A stretch of 64,000 nt of DNA from Siphonodentalium dalli. Lineage: Eukaryota; Mollusca; Scaphopoda; Gadilida; Siphonodentaliidae. The position numbers and the translations under genes are program-made. The notes below the pieces were generated by a model, which saw only the letters and a program-made list of their open reading frames with translations, was not told the DNA's origin and made no database searches. This document shows positions 48,597-61,618 of this stretch, one piece after another. Position 1 is the first letter of the stretch, and each line of letters begins with the position of its first letter. The stretch spans positions 144,475,950 through 144,539,949 of the forward strand of contig CP136063.1 of NCBI GenBank assembly GCA_032622095.1. The letters are read 5' to 3'.

Positions 48597-50529
48597 GGGT
48601 GATTCTCCCGTAAACGAGCAAACCCATGTCCTGCGTTATTAGTTCATCCTATGAAAAACAATGGCCACCATACATAAAAGTGATGGTAATGATCTTGTAG
48701 CTCACGATACAGGCATTTATTAGATACATTTCGGGTTTAGTATGGACGTGTGACAACATATATGCCATGTGTATATTACAGGCTACGTACCCCGAAACAG
48801 CATGTCCCAAATCAAAGGCATTCAACTTCCCTGATTGTTCCCATTCGCCACCGAACGATTTATCTTTAAACCAATTAATATTCTTGTGCGGAATTTTGCA
48901 CTGAACGCCATGCAATTCGTATAATTTTATGAAATAAAATATTTAGTTAGTGGAAAGCATGTGAAGTCTTCCAAAAGCATGTCCCGTTATATAGAATCAT
49001 TACCCAAACGCACGATAAAGACGGCGGATATTTTCACCAGAAACATAGCTTGTTCATATCTATGGTTGCATCGTGGAGTAAATATCCTTTAATGTCTAGA
49101 AAAAATAAACCAAGGTTATGTTTCCTTGAATAATTTTTCAAAATCAACCTTTGAAACTAGAAATCGCTAGCGTATATTTATTCAGCGTCATTACACAAAC
49201 GCAGATAATTTGAATGTTACATGCTGTTAGCGAACGATTAAAAGTTTATTTCGAAAGCTCGCAGCGGTTGTTTGTTCATAAACTAGTTCATTTTCATAGG
49301 TGATGGATATTCAAAATATAAGAGCACGCTGAAACGAAAATCGTCATTACCCAAACGCGTCATTACCCAAACACTCCTTCTGTTTGGGTAATGACTCAAT
49401 TTTAATTTTGAAATATCCAGAGACGCAAACACGATCTAACAAATAAAACATGTTAAGGGATGATCTGGGTGTAAATAAAAAGAACAAATATGACATATGG
49501 ATTAGTTTTAGTGCGTTTATATAAAATCGGGGGGGGGGGGGGGGGGTGAGTGAATGAGTGGTGGTGGGGGGGGGGGGGGGGGTGATCAACGGAATCTAAC
49601 GAATTCTCTAAATGGATTGACGTTTACATCAAACAGTCTCAGTGAGAAGCAGATGACAGTTTGAAAAGTCAATTATTTCCGTACTTGTCAACAACCGTTC
49701 TGCCTGCGGGGCGATTTCCGGCTCGTGTGTTATAGCAACGGCGTCAAAATACACATTTTGGACCATCAGAATATCACACTGACAATTATATCTGACTGAG
49801 CGCACCGAGAAACCCCTAAATACCAAATTTCAGTTCAATATCTTGAAACATGTAAGAGAAATCCATCGACAATGTTTTCTACTCTAAATTATCATTGCAA
49901 TTTGGCGAACCCCTTGGGGAACAGACTTTGATTGACGTATGTTCACGTTGTCTACATCAGAGTTCCTCGATCGTTTGGAGTCAAACCAAGTGTACGAGGG
50001 ACCAGGGCATGCCCGACTTGATAGGAATCGCCTTTTATGCGATCAAAATCTGTTTCCAATTATCATATATGAACGCTGTATTCGTTGACCTTTAGAGAGT
50101 TTGAACTCTAAGTCACGCCCACAAAGCACATCAATTTCCACCACGTATATTCAAATGGCTGTATCTCATAGACGTTTCAACGCGCGGAGCTACGCAATAC
50201 GTCGTTTGGGCGGACACATCATCGGCTACTCAAACAATATATACTCATAACGATAATTCAACTATTAAAGGGCACATGTCAACAAGTTTTGGAGAAAGGG
50301 CGAATTTGACAATGACGTTGCCCTGATTCAACCCCAAAAAACGTCATTGGCACATGCTGTAATGAACGACCTTGATTGACCTTGACCTGGCCCTATAATT
50401 TTTCCAAATGTCATTTGCGTGGTCACCAATATCTGTGCTATATACTCACATAAAATTCATCGGCATGTGACAAACTTTTTTTTCCCAGAATGTTCTGGAC
50501 GAAATTGTTCATTTAATGGAGAATCACCC
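48597..50529. mobile_element. Array element 1 (1,933 bp)
   Basis: 12-bp TIRs GGGTGATTCTCC / GGAGAATCACCC. No transposase is recognised. The best frame is a minus-strand 88-codon one (48915-48649) starting MHGVQCKIPHKNINW and followed near codon 43 by a donor-like GTACGT; its origin is unknown. Other internal features are three direct CATTACCCAAACGC-type motifs (48998, 49345, 49361), the last forming a perfect 12-bp-stem hairpin at 49361-49393, and two G runs (49529-49546, 18 G; 49566-49582, 17 G). A 4-bp duplication is compatible with Sola-type transposons, but that assignment is a guess. Confidence 0.88.
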
Positions 50530-50821
50530 ACACGCAAATATTGCGTACGCAATTATGCAAGTACGCACATGTACGCAAGTATTGCGTACGCAAATACGCG
50601 CATACGCAAATATTGCGTACGCAATTATGCAAGTACGCACATGTACGCAAGTATTGCGTACGCAAATACGCGCATGTACGCAAATATTGCGTCCGCAATT
50701 ATGCAAGTACGCACATGTACGCAAGTATTGCGTACGCAAATACGCGCATACGCAAATATTGCGTACGCAATTATGCAAGTACGCACATGTACGCAAGTAT
50801 TGCGTACGCAAATACGCGCAT
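50530..50821. repeat. Array spacer 1, four 72-bp subrepeats
   Basis: Structure: AC, unit, unit, GT, unit, unit. Each 72-bp unit is built from alternating purine-pyrimidine words such as TTGCGTACGCAA, GTACGCACATGTACGC and AATACGCGCAT. The third unit alone has GTCCGC where the others have GTACGC, and this change recurs in every spacer. With no stop codons in most frames and a length divisible by three, it produces long meaningless frames on both strands. Confidence 0.93.
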
Positions 50822-52746
50822 GGGTGATTCTCCCGTAAACGAGCAAACCCATGTCCTGCGTTATTAGTTCATCCTATGAAAAACAATGGCCACCATACAT
50901 AAAAGTGATGGTAATGATCTTGTAGCTCACGATACAGGCATTTATTAGATACATTTCGGGTTTAGTATGGACGTGTGACAACATATATGCCATGTGTATA
51001 TTACAGGCTACGTACCCCGAAACAGCATGTCCCAAATCAAAGGCATTCAACTTCCCTGATTGTTCCCATTCGCCACCGAACGATTTATCTTTAAACCAAT
51101 TAATATTCTTGTGCGGAATTTTGCACTGAACGCCATGCAATTCGTATAATTTTATGAAATAAAATATTTAGTTAGTGGAAAGCATGTGAAGTCTTCCAAA
51201 AGCATGTCCCGTTATATAGAATCATTACCCAAACGCACGATAAAGACGGCGGATATTTTCACCAGAAACATAGCTTGTTCATATCTATGGTTGCATCGTG
51301 GAGTAAATATCCTTTAATGTCTAGAAAAAATAAACCAAGGTTATGTTTCCTTGAATAATTTTTCAAAATCAACCTTTGAAACTAGAAATCGCTAGCGTAT
51401 ATTTATTCAGCGTCATTACACAAACGCAGATAATTTGAATGTTACATGCTGTTAGCGAACGATTAAAAGTTTATTTCGAAAGCTCGCAGCGGTTGTTTGT
51501 TCATAAACTAGTTCATTTTCATAGGTGATGGATATTCAAAATATAAGAGCACGCTGAAACGAAAATCGTCATTACCCAAACGCGTCATTACCCAAACACT
51601 CCTTCTGTTTGGGTAATGACTCAATTTTAATTTTGAAATATCCAGAGACGCAAACACGATCTAACAAATAAAACATGTTAAGGGATGATCTGGGTGTAAA
51701 TAAAAAGAACAAATATGACATATGGATTAGTTTTAGTGCGTTTATATAAAATCGGGGGGGGGGGGGGGTGAGTGAATGAGTGGTGGTGGGGGGGGGGGGT
51801 GATCAACGGAATCTAACGAATTCTCTAAATGGATTGACGTTTACATCAAACAGTCTCAGTGAGAAGCAGATGACAGTTTGAAAAGTCAATTATTTCCGTA
51901 CTTGTCAACAACCGTTCTGCCTGCGGGGCGATTTCCGGCTCGTGTGTTATAGCAACGGCGTCAAAATACACATTTTGGACCATCAGAATATCACACTGAC
52001 AATTATATCTGACTGAGCGCACCGAGAAACCCCTAAATACCAAATTTCAGTTCAATATCTTGAAACATGTAAGAGAAATCCATCGACAATGTTTTCTACT
52101 CTAAATTATCATTGCAATTTGGCGAACCCCTTGGGGAACAGACTTTGATTGACGTATGTTCACGTTGTCTACATCAGAGTTCCTCGATCGTTTGGAGTCA
52201 AACCAAGTGTACGAGGGACCAGGGCATGCCCGACTTGATAGGAATCGCCTTTTATGCGATCAAAATCTGTTTCCAATTATCATATATGAACGCTGTATTC
52301 GTTGACCTTTAGAGAGTTTGAACTCTAAGTCACGCCCACAAAGCACATCAATTTCCACCACGTATATTCAAATGGCTGTATCTCATAGACGTTTCAACGC
52401 GCGGAGCTACGCAATACGTCGTTTGGGCGGACACATCATCGGCTACTCAAACAATATATACTCATAACGATAATTCAACTATTAAAGGGCACATGTCAAC
52501 AAGTTTTGGAGAAAGGGCGAATTTGACAATGACGTTGCCCTGATTCAACCCCAAAAAACGTCATTGGCACATGCTGTAATGAACGACCTTGATTGACCTT
52601 GACCTGGCCCTATAATTTTTCCAAATGTCATTTGCGTGGTCACCAATATCTGTGCTATATACTCACATAAAATTCATCGGCATGTGACAAACTTTTTTTT
52701 CCCAGAATGTTCTGGACGAAATTGTTCATTTAATGGAGAATCACCC
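50822..52746. mobile_element. Array element 2
   Basis: Same as element 1 except for the G runs, here 15 and 12. Confidence 0.9.
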
Positions 52747-53038
52747 ACACGCAAATATTGCGTACGCAATTATGCAAGTACGCACATGTACGCAAGTATT
52801 GCGTACGCAAATACGCGCATACGCAAATATTGCGTACGCAATTATGCAAGTACGCACATGTACGCAAGTATTGCGTACGCAAATACGCGCATGTACGCAA
52901 ATATTGCGTCCGCAATTATGCAAGTACGCACATGTACGCAAGTATTGCGTACGCAAATACGCGCATACGCAAATATTGCGTACGCAATTATGCAAGTACG
53001 CACATGTACGCAAGTATTGCGTACGCAAATACGCGCAT
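52747..53038. repeat. Array spacer 2
   Basis: 292 bp, same four-unit layout with the marker change in unit three. Confidence 0.93.
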
Positions 53039-54963
53039 GGGTGATTCTCCCGTAAACGAGCAAACCCATGTCCTGCGTTATTAGTTCATCCTATGAAAAA
53101 CAATGGCCACCATACATAAAAGTGATGGTAATGATCTTGTAGCTCACGATACAGGCATTTATTAGATACATTTCGGGTTTAGTATGGACGTGTGACAACA
53201 TATATGCCATGTGTATATTACAGGCTACGTACCCCGAAACAGCATGTCCCAAATCAAAGGCATTCAACTTCCCTGATTGTTCCCATTCGCCACCGAACGA
53301 TTTATCTTTAAACCAATTAATATTCTTGTGCGGAATTTTGCACTGAACGCCATGCAATTCGTATAATTTTATGAAATAAAATATTTAGTTAGTGGAAAGC
53401 ATGTGAAGTCTTCCAAAAGCATGTCCCGTTATATAGAATCATTACCCAAACGCACGATAAAGACGGCGGATATTTTCACCAGAAACATAGCTTGTTCATA
53501 TCTATGGTTGCATCGTGGAGTAAATATCCTTTAATGTCTAGAAAAAATAAACCAAGGTTATGTTTCCTTGAATAATTTTTCAAAATCAACCTTTGAAACT
53601 AGAAATCGCTAGCGTATATTTATTCAGCGTCATTACACAAACGCAGATAATTTGAATGTTACATGCTGTTAGCGAACGATTAAAAGTTTATTTCGAAAGC
53701 TCGCAGCGGTTGTTTGTTCATAAACTAGTTCATTTTCATAGGTGATGGATATTCAAAATATAAGAGCACGCTGAAACGAAAATCGTCATTACCCAAACGC
53801 GTCATTACCCAAACACTCCTTCTGTTTGGGTAATGACTCAATTTTAATTTTGAAATATCCAGAGACGCAAACACGATCTAACAAATAAAACATGTTAAGG
53901 GATGATCTGGGTGTAAATAAAAAGAACAAATATGACATATGGATTAGTTTTAGTGCGTTTATATAAAATCGGGGGGGGGGGGGGGTGAGTGAATGAGTGG
54001 TGGTGGGGGGGGGGGGTGATCAACGGAATCTAACGAATTCTCTAAATGGATTGACGTTTACATCAAACAGTCTCAGTGAGAAGCAGATGACAGTTTGAAA
54101 AGTCAATTATTTCCGTACTTGTCAACAACCGTTCTGCCTGCGGGGCGATTTCCGGCTCGTGTGTTATAGCAACGGCGTCAAAATACACATTTTGGACCAT
54201 CAGAATATCACACTGACAATTATATCTGACTGAGCGCACCGAGAAACCCCTAAATACCAAATTTCAGTTCAATATCTTGAAACATGTAAGAGAAATCCAT
54301 CGACAATGTTTTCTACTCTAAATTATCATTGCAATTTGGCGAACCCCTTGGGGAACAGACTTTGATTGACGTATGTTCACGTTGTCTACATCAGAGTTCC
54401 TCGATCGTTTGGAGTCAAACCAAGTGTACGAGGGACCAGGGCATGCCCGACTTGATAGGAATCGCCTTTTATGCGATCAAAATCTGTTTCCAATTATCAT
54501 ATATGAACGCTGTATTCGTTGACCTTTAGAGAGTTTGAACTCTAAGTCACGCCCACAAAGCACATCAATTTCCACCACGTATATTCAAATGGCTGTATCT
54601 CATAGACGTTTCAACGCGCGGAGCTACGCAATACGTCGTTTGGGCGGACACATCATCGGCTACTCAAACAATATATACTCATAACGATAATTCAACTATT
54701 AAAGGGCACATGTCAACAAGTTTTGGAGAAAGGGCGAATTTGACAATGACGTTGCCCTGATTCAACCCCAAAAAACGTCATTGGCACATGCTGTAATGAA
54801 CGACCTTGATTGACCTTGACCTGGCCCTATAATTTTTCCAAATGTCATTTGCGTGGTCACCAATATCTGTGCTATATACTCACATAAAATTCATCGGCAT
54901 GTGACAAACTTTTTTTTCCCAGAATGTTCTGGACGAAATTGTTCATTTAATGGAGAATCACCC
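53039..54963. mobile_element. Array element 3
   Basis: G runs of 15 and 12, identical in length to element 2. Confidence 0.9.
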
Positions 54964-55255
54964 ACACGCAAATATTGCGTACGCAATTATGCAAGTACGC
55001 ACATGTACGCAAGTATTGCGTACGCAAATACGCGCATACGCAAATATTGCGTACGCAATTATGCAAGTACGCACATGTACGCAAGTATTGCGTACGCAAA
55101 TACGCGCATGTACGCAAATATTGCGTCCGCAATTATGCAAGTACGCACATGTACGCAAGTATTGCGTACGCAAATACGCGCATACGCAAATATTGCGTAC
55201 GCAATTATGCAAGTACGCACATGTACGCAAGTATTGCGTACGCAAATACGCGCAT
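54964..55255. repeat. Array spacer 3
   Basis: 292 bp, same layout as spacer 1. Confidence 0.93.
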
Positions 55256-57182
55256 GGGTGATTCTCCCGTAAACGAGCAAACCCATGTCCTGCGTTATTA
55301 GTTCATCCTATGAAAAACAATGGCCACCATACATAAAAGTGATGGTAATGATCTTGTAGCTCACGATACAGGCATTTATTAGATACATTTCGGGTTTAGT
55401 ATGGACGTGTGACAACATATATGCCATGTGTATATTACAGGCTACGTACCCCGAAACAGCATGTCCCAAATCAAAGGCATTCAACTTCCCTGATTGTTCC
55501 CATTCGCCACCGAACGATTTATCTTTAAACCAATTAATATTCTTGTGCGGAATTTTGCACTGAACGCCATGCAATTCGTATAATTTTATGAAATAAAATA
55601 TTTAGTTAGTGGAAAGCATGTGAAGTCTTCCAAAAGCATGTCCCGTTATATAGAATCATTACCCAAACGCACGATAAAGACGGCGGATATTTTCACCAGA
55701 AACATAGCTTGTTCATATCTATGGTTGCATCGTGGAGTAAATATCCTTTAATGTCTAGAAAAAATAAACCAAGGTTATGTTTCCTTGAATAATTTTTCAA
55801 AATCAACCTTTGAAACTAGAAATCGCTAGCGTATATTTATTCAGCGTCATTACACAAACGCAGATAATTTGAATGTTACATGCTGTTAGCGAACGATTAA
55901 AAGTTTATTTCGAAAGCTCGCAGCGGTTGTTTGTTCATAAACTAGTTCATTTTCATAGGTGATGGATATTCAAAATATAAGAGCACGCTGAAACGAAAAT
56001 CGTCATTACCCAAACGCGTCATTACCCAAACACTCCTTCTGTTTGGGTAATGACTCAATTTTAATTTTGAAATATCCAGAGACGCAAACACGATCTAACA
56101 AATAAAACATGTTAAGGGATGATCTGGGTGTAAATAAAAAGAACAAATATGACATATGGATTAGTTTTAGTGCGTTTATATAAAATCGGGGGGGGGGGGG
56201 GGGGTGAGTGAATGAGTGGTGGTGGGGGGGGGGGGTGATCAACGGAATCTAACGAATTCTCTAAATGGATTGACGTTTACATCAAACAGTCTCAGTGAGA
56301 AGCAGATGACAGTTTGAAAAGTCAATTATTTCCGTACTTGTCAACAACCGTTCTGCCTGCGGGGCGATTTCCGGCTCGTGTGTTATAGCAACGGCGTCAA
56401 AATACACATTTTGGACCATCAGAATATCACACTGACAATTATATCTGACTGAGCGCACCGAGAAACCCCTAAATACCAAATTTCAGTTCAATATCTTGAA
56501 ACATGTAAGAGAAATCCATCGACAATGTTTTCTACTCTAAATTATCATTGCAATTTGGCGAACCCCTTGGGGAACAGACTTTGATTGACGTATGTTCACG
56601 TTGTCTACATCAGAGTTCCTCGATCGTTTGGAGTCAAACCAAGTGTACGAGGGACCAGGGCATGCCCGACTTGATAGGAATCGCCTTTTATGCGATCAAA
56701 ATCTGTTTCCAATTATCATATATGAACGCTGTATTCGTTGACCTTTAGAGAGTTTGAACTCTAAGTCACGCCCACAAAGCACATCAATTTCCACCACGTA
56801 TATTCAAATGGCTGTATCTCATAGACGTTTCAACGCGCGGAGCTACGCAATACGTCGTTTGGGCGGACACATCATCGGCTACTCAAACAATATATACTCA
56901 TAACGATAATTCAACTATTAAAGGGCACATGTCAACAAGTTTTGGAGAAAGGGCGAATTTGACAATGACGTTGCCCTGATTCAACCCCAAAAAACGTCAT
57001 TGGCACATGCTGTAATGAACGACCTTGATTGACCTTGACCTGGCCCTATAATTTTTCCAAATGTCATTTGCGTGGTCACCAATATCTGTGCTATATACTC
57101 ACATAAAATTCATCGGCATGTGACAAACTTTTTTTTCCCAGAATGTTCTGGACGAAATTGTTCATTTAATGGAGAATCACCC
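55256..57182. mobile_element. Array element 4
   Basis: G runs of 17 and 12. Confidence 0.9.
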
Positions 57183-57474
57183 ACACGCAAATATTGCGTA
57201 CGCAATTATGCAAGTACGCACATGTACGCAAGTATTGCGTACGCAAATACGCGCATACGCAAATATTGCGTACGCAATTATGCAAGTACGCACATGTACG
57301 CAAGTATTGCGTACGCAAATACGCGCATGTACGCAAATATTGCGTCCGCAATTATGCAAGTACGCACATGTACGCAAGTATTGCGTACGCAAATACGCGC
57401 ATACGCAAATATTGCGTACGCAATTATGCAAGTACGCACATGTACGCAAGTATTGCGTACGCAAATACGCGCAT
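57183..57474. repeat. Array spacer 4
   Basis: 292 bp, same layout as spacer 1. Confidence 0.93.
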
Positions 57475-59402
57475 GGGTGATTCTCCCGTAAACGAGCAAA
57501 CCCATGTCCTGCGTTATTAGTTCATCCTATGAAAAACAATGGCCACCATACATAAAAGTGATGGTAATGATCTTGTAGCTCACGATACAGGCATTTATTA
57601 GATACATTTCGGGTTTAGTATGGACGTGTGACAACATATATGCCATGTGTATATTACAGGCTACGTACCCCGAAACAGCATGTCCCAAATCAAAGGCATT
57701 CAACTTCCCTGATTGTTCCCATTCGCCACCGAACGATTTATCTTTAAACCAATTAATATTCTTGTGCGGAATTTTGCACTGAACGCCATGCAATTCGTAT
57801 AATTTTATGAAATAAAATATTTAGTTAGTGGAAAGCATGTGAAGTCTTCCAAAAGCATGTCCCGTTATATAGAATCATTACCCAAACGCACGATAAAGAC
57901 GGCGGATATTTTCACCAGAAACATAGCTTGTTCATATCTATGGTTGCATCGTGGAGTAAATATCCTTTAATGTCTAGAAAAAATAAACCAAGGTTATGTT
58001 TCCTTGAATAATTTTTCAAAATCAACCTTTGAAACTAGAAATCGCTAGCGTATATTTATTCAGCGTCATTACACAAACGCAGATAATTTGAATGTTACAT
58101 GCTGTTAGCGAACGATTAAAAGTTTATTTCGAAAGCTCGCAGCGGTTGTTTGTTCATAAACTAGTTCATTTTCATAGGTGATGGATATTCAAAATATAAG
58201 AGCACGCTGAAACGAAAATCGTCATTACCCAAACGCGTCATTACCCAAACACTCCTTCTGTTTGGGTAATGACTCAATTTTAATTTTGAAATATCCAGAG
58301 ACGCAAACACGATCTAACAAATAAAACATGTTAAGGGATGATCTGGGTGTAAATAAAAAGAACAAATATGACATATGGATTAGTTTTAGTGCGTTTATAT
58401 AAAATCGGGGGGGGGGGGGGGGGGTGAGTGAATGAGTGGTGGTGGGGGGGGGGGGTGATCAACGGAATCTAACGAATTCTCTAAATGGATTGACGTTTAC
58501 ATCAAACAGTCTCAGTGAGAAGCAGATGACAGTTTGAAAAGTCAATTATTTCCGTACTTGTCAACAACCGTTCTGCCTGCGGGGCGATTTCCGGCTCGTG
58601 TGTTATAGCAACGGCGTCAAAATACACATTTTGGACCATCAGAATATCACACTGACAATTATATCTGACTGAGCGCACCGAGAAACCCCTAAATACCAAA
58701 TTTCAGTTCAATATCTTGAAACATGTAAGAGAAATCCATCGACAATGTTTTCTACTCTAAATTATCATTGCAATTTGGCGAACCCCTTGGGGAACAGACT
58801 TTGATTGACGTATGTTCACGTTGTCTACATCAGAGTTCCTCGATCGTTTGGAGTCAAACCAAGTGTACGAGGGACCAGGGCATGCCCGACTTGATAGGAA
58901 TCGCCTTTTATGCGATCAAAATCTGTTTCCAATTATCATATATGAACGCTGTATTCGTTGACCTTTAGAGAGTTTGAACTCTAAGTCACGCCCACAAAGC
59001 ACATCAATTTCCACCACGTATATTCAAATGGCTGTATCTCATAGACGTTTCAACGCGCGGAGCTACGCAATACGTCGTTTGGGCGGACACATCATCGGCT
59101 ACTCAAACAATATATACTCATAACGATAATTCAACTATTAAAGGGCACATGTCAACAAGTTTTGGAGAAAGGGCGAATTTGACAATGACGTTGCCCTGAT
59201 TCAACCCCAAAAAACGTCATTGGCACATGCTGTAATGAACGACCTTGATTGACCTTGACCTGGCCCTATAATTTTTCCAAATGTCATTTGCGTGGTCACC
59301 AATATCTGTGCTATATACTCACATAAAATTCATCGGCATGTGACAAACTTTTTTTTCCCAGAATGTTCTGGACGAAATTGTTCATTTAATGGAGAATCAC
59401 CC
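57475..59402. mobile_element. Array element 5
   Basis: G runs of 18 and 12. Confidence 0.9.
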
Positions 59403-59694
59403 ACACGCAAATATTGCGTACGCAATTATGCAAGTACGCACATGTACGCAAGTATTGCGTACGCAAATACGCGCATACGCAAATATTGCGTACGCAATTA
59501 TGCAAGTACGCACATGTACGCAAGTATTGCGTACGCAAATACGCGCATGTACGCAAATATTGCGTCCGCAATTATGCAAGTACGCACATGTACGCAAGTA
59601 TTGCGTACGCAAATACGCGCATACGCAAATATTGCGTACGCAATTATGCAAGTACGCACATGTACGCAAGTATTGCGTACGCAAATACGCGCAT
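59403..59694. repeat. Array spacer 5
   Basis: 292 bp, same layout as spacer 1. It is the last spacer; none follows element 6. Confidence 0.93.
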
Positions 59695-61618
59695 GGGTGA
59701 TTCTCCCGTAAACGAGCAAACCCATGTCCTGCGTTATTAGTTCATCCTATGAAAAACAATGGCCACCATACATAAAAGTGATGGTAATGATCTTGTAGCT
59801 CACGATACAGGCATTTATTAGATACATTTCGGGTTTAGTATGGACGTGTGACAACATATATGCCATGTGTATATTACAGGCTACGTACCCCGAAACAGCA
59901 TGTCCCAAATCAAAGGCATTCAACTTCCCTGATTGTTCCCATTCGCCACCGAACGATTTATCTTTAAACCAATTAATATTCTTGTGCGGAATTTTGCACT
60001 GAACGCCATGCAATTCGTATAATTTTATGAAATAAAATATTTAGTTAGTGGAAAGCATGTGAAGTCTTCCAAAAGCATGTCCCGTTATATAGAATCATTA
60101 CCCAAACGCACGATAAAGACGGCGGATATTTTCACCAGAAACATAGCTTGTTCATATCTATGGTTGCATCGTGGAGTAAATATCCTTTAATGTCTAGAAA
60201 AAATAAACCAAGGTTATGTTTCCTTGAATAATTTTTCAAAATCAACCTTTGAAACTAGAAATCGCTAGCGTATATTTATTCAGCGTCATTACACAAACGC
60301 AGATAATTTGAATGTTACATGCTGTTAGCGAACGATTAAAAGTTTATTTCGAAAGCTCGCAGCGGTTGTTTGTTCATAAACTAGTTCATTTTCATAGGTG
60401 ATGGATATTCAAAATATAAGAGCACGCTGAAACGAAAATCGTCATTACCCAAACGCGTCATTACCCAAACACTCCTTCTGTTTGGGTAATGACTCAATTT
60501 TAATTTTGAAATATCCAGAGACGCAAACACGATCTAACAAATAAAACATGTTAAGGGATGATCTGGGTGTAAATAAAAAGAACAAATATGACATATGGAT
60601 TAGTTTTAGTGCGTTTATATAAAATCGGGGGGGGGGGGTGAGTGAATGAGTGGTGGTGGGGGGGGGGGGGGTGATCAACGGAATCTAACGAATTCTCTAA
60701 ATGGATTGACGTTTACATCAAACAGTCTCAGTGAGAAGCAGATGACAGTTTGAAAAGTCAATTATTTCCGTACTTGTCAACAACCGTTCTGCCTGCGGGG
60801 CGATTTCCGGCTCGTGTGTTATAGCAACGGCGTCAAAATACACATTTTGGACCATCAGAATATCACACTGACAATTATATCTGACTGAGCGCACCGAGAA
60901 ACCCCTAAATACCAAATTTCAGTTCAATATCTTGAAACATGTAAGAGAAATCCATCGACAATGTTTTCTACTCTAAATTATCATTGCAATTTGGCGAACC
61001 CCTTGGGGAACAGACTTTGATTGACGTATGTTCACGTTGTCTACATCAGAGTTCCTCGATCGTTTGGAGTCAAACCAAGTGTACGAGGGACCAGGGCATG
61101 CCCGACTTGATAGGAATCGCCTTTTATGCGATCAAAATCTGTTTCCAATTATCATATATGAACGCTGTATTCGTTGACCTTTAGAGAGTTTGAACTCTAA
61201 GTCACGCCCACAAAGCACATCAATTTCCACCACGTATATTCAAATGGCTGTATCTCATAGACGTTTCAACGCGCGGAGCTACGCAATACGTCGTTTGGGC
61301 GGACACATCATCGGCTACTCAAACAATATATACTCATAACGATAATTCAACTATTAAAGGGCACATGTCAACAAGTTTTGGAGAAAGGGCGAATTTGACA
61401 ATGACGTTGCCCTGATTCAACCCCAAAAAACGTCATTGGCACATGCTGTAATGAACGACCTTGATTGACCTTGACCTGGCCCTATAATTTTTCCAAATGT
61501 CATTTGCGTGGTCACCAATATCTGTGCTATATACTCACATAAAATTCATCGGCATGTGACAAACTTTTTTTTCCCAGAATGTTCTGGACGAAATTGTTCA
61601 TTTAATGGAGAATCACCC
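59695..61618. mobile_element. Array element 6, right end of the insertion
   Basis: G runs of 12 and 14, the most different of the six. Its right TIR abuts the second AGAT copy and the resumed LINE. Confidence 0.9.

Larger units (their letters stand above)
48597..61618. mobile_element. 13-kb composite: six TIR elements and five spacers in one insertion
   Basis: The insertion begins GGGTGATTCTCC and ends GGAGAATCACCC. AGAT lies outside both ends (48593-48596 and 61619-61622). With one AGAT removed, the LINE frame continues exactly from ...CED into AYHYI. Inside, elements start at 48597, 50822, 53039, 55256, 57475 and 59695, and every element is bounded by the same 12-bp inverted ends. The five internal junctions have no AGAT; instead a 292-bp spacer sits between neighbours. 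Unit periods are 2225, 2217, 2217, 2219 and 2220 bp. Confidence 0.92.

Noticed and set aside
48649-48915. Missing first exon of xylose isomerase inside the array element
   Set aside because: The donor phase (2) does not match the phase-1 requirement, there is no family similarity, and it occurs six times.
50530-50821. Possible CRISPR array
   Set aside because: Units are contiguous with no unique spacers, no cas genes, and the genome is animal.
50419-50838. 139-codon and other long frames on both strands over the spacer, repeated five times
   Set aside because: They come from stop-free 72-bp repeats whose length is a multiple of three; all overlap and have low-complexity translations.
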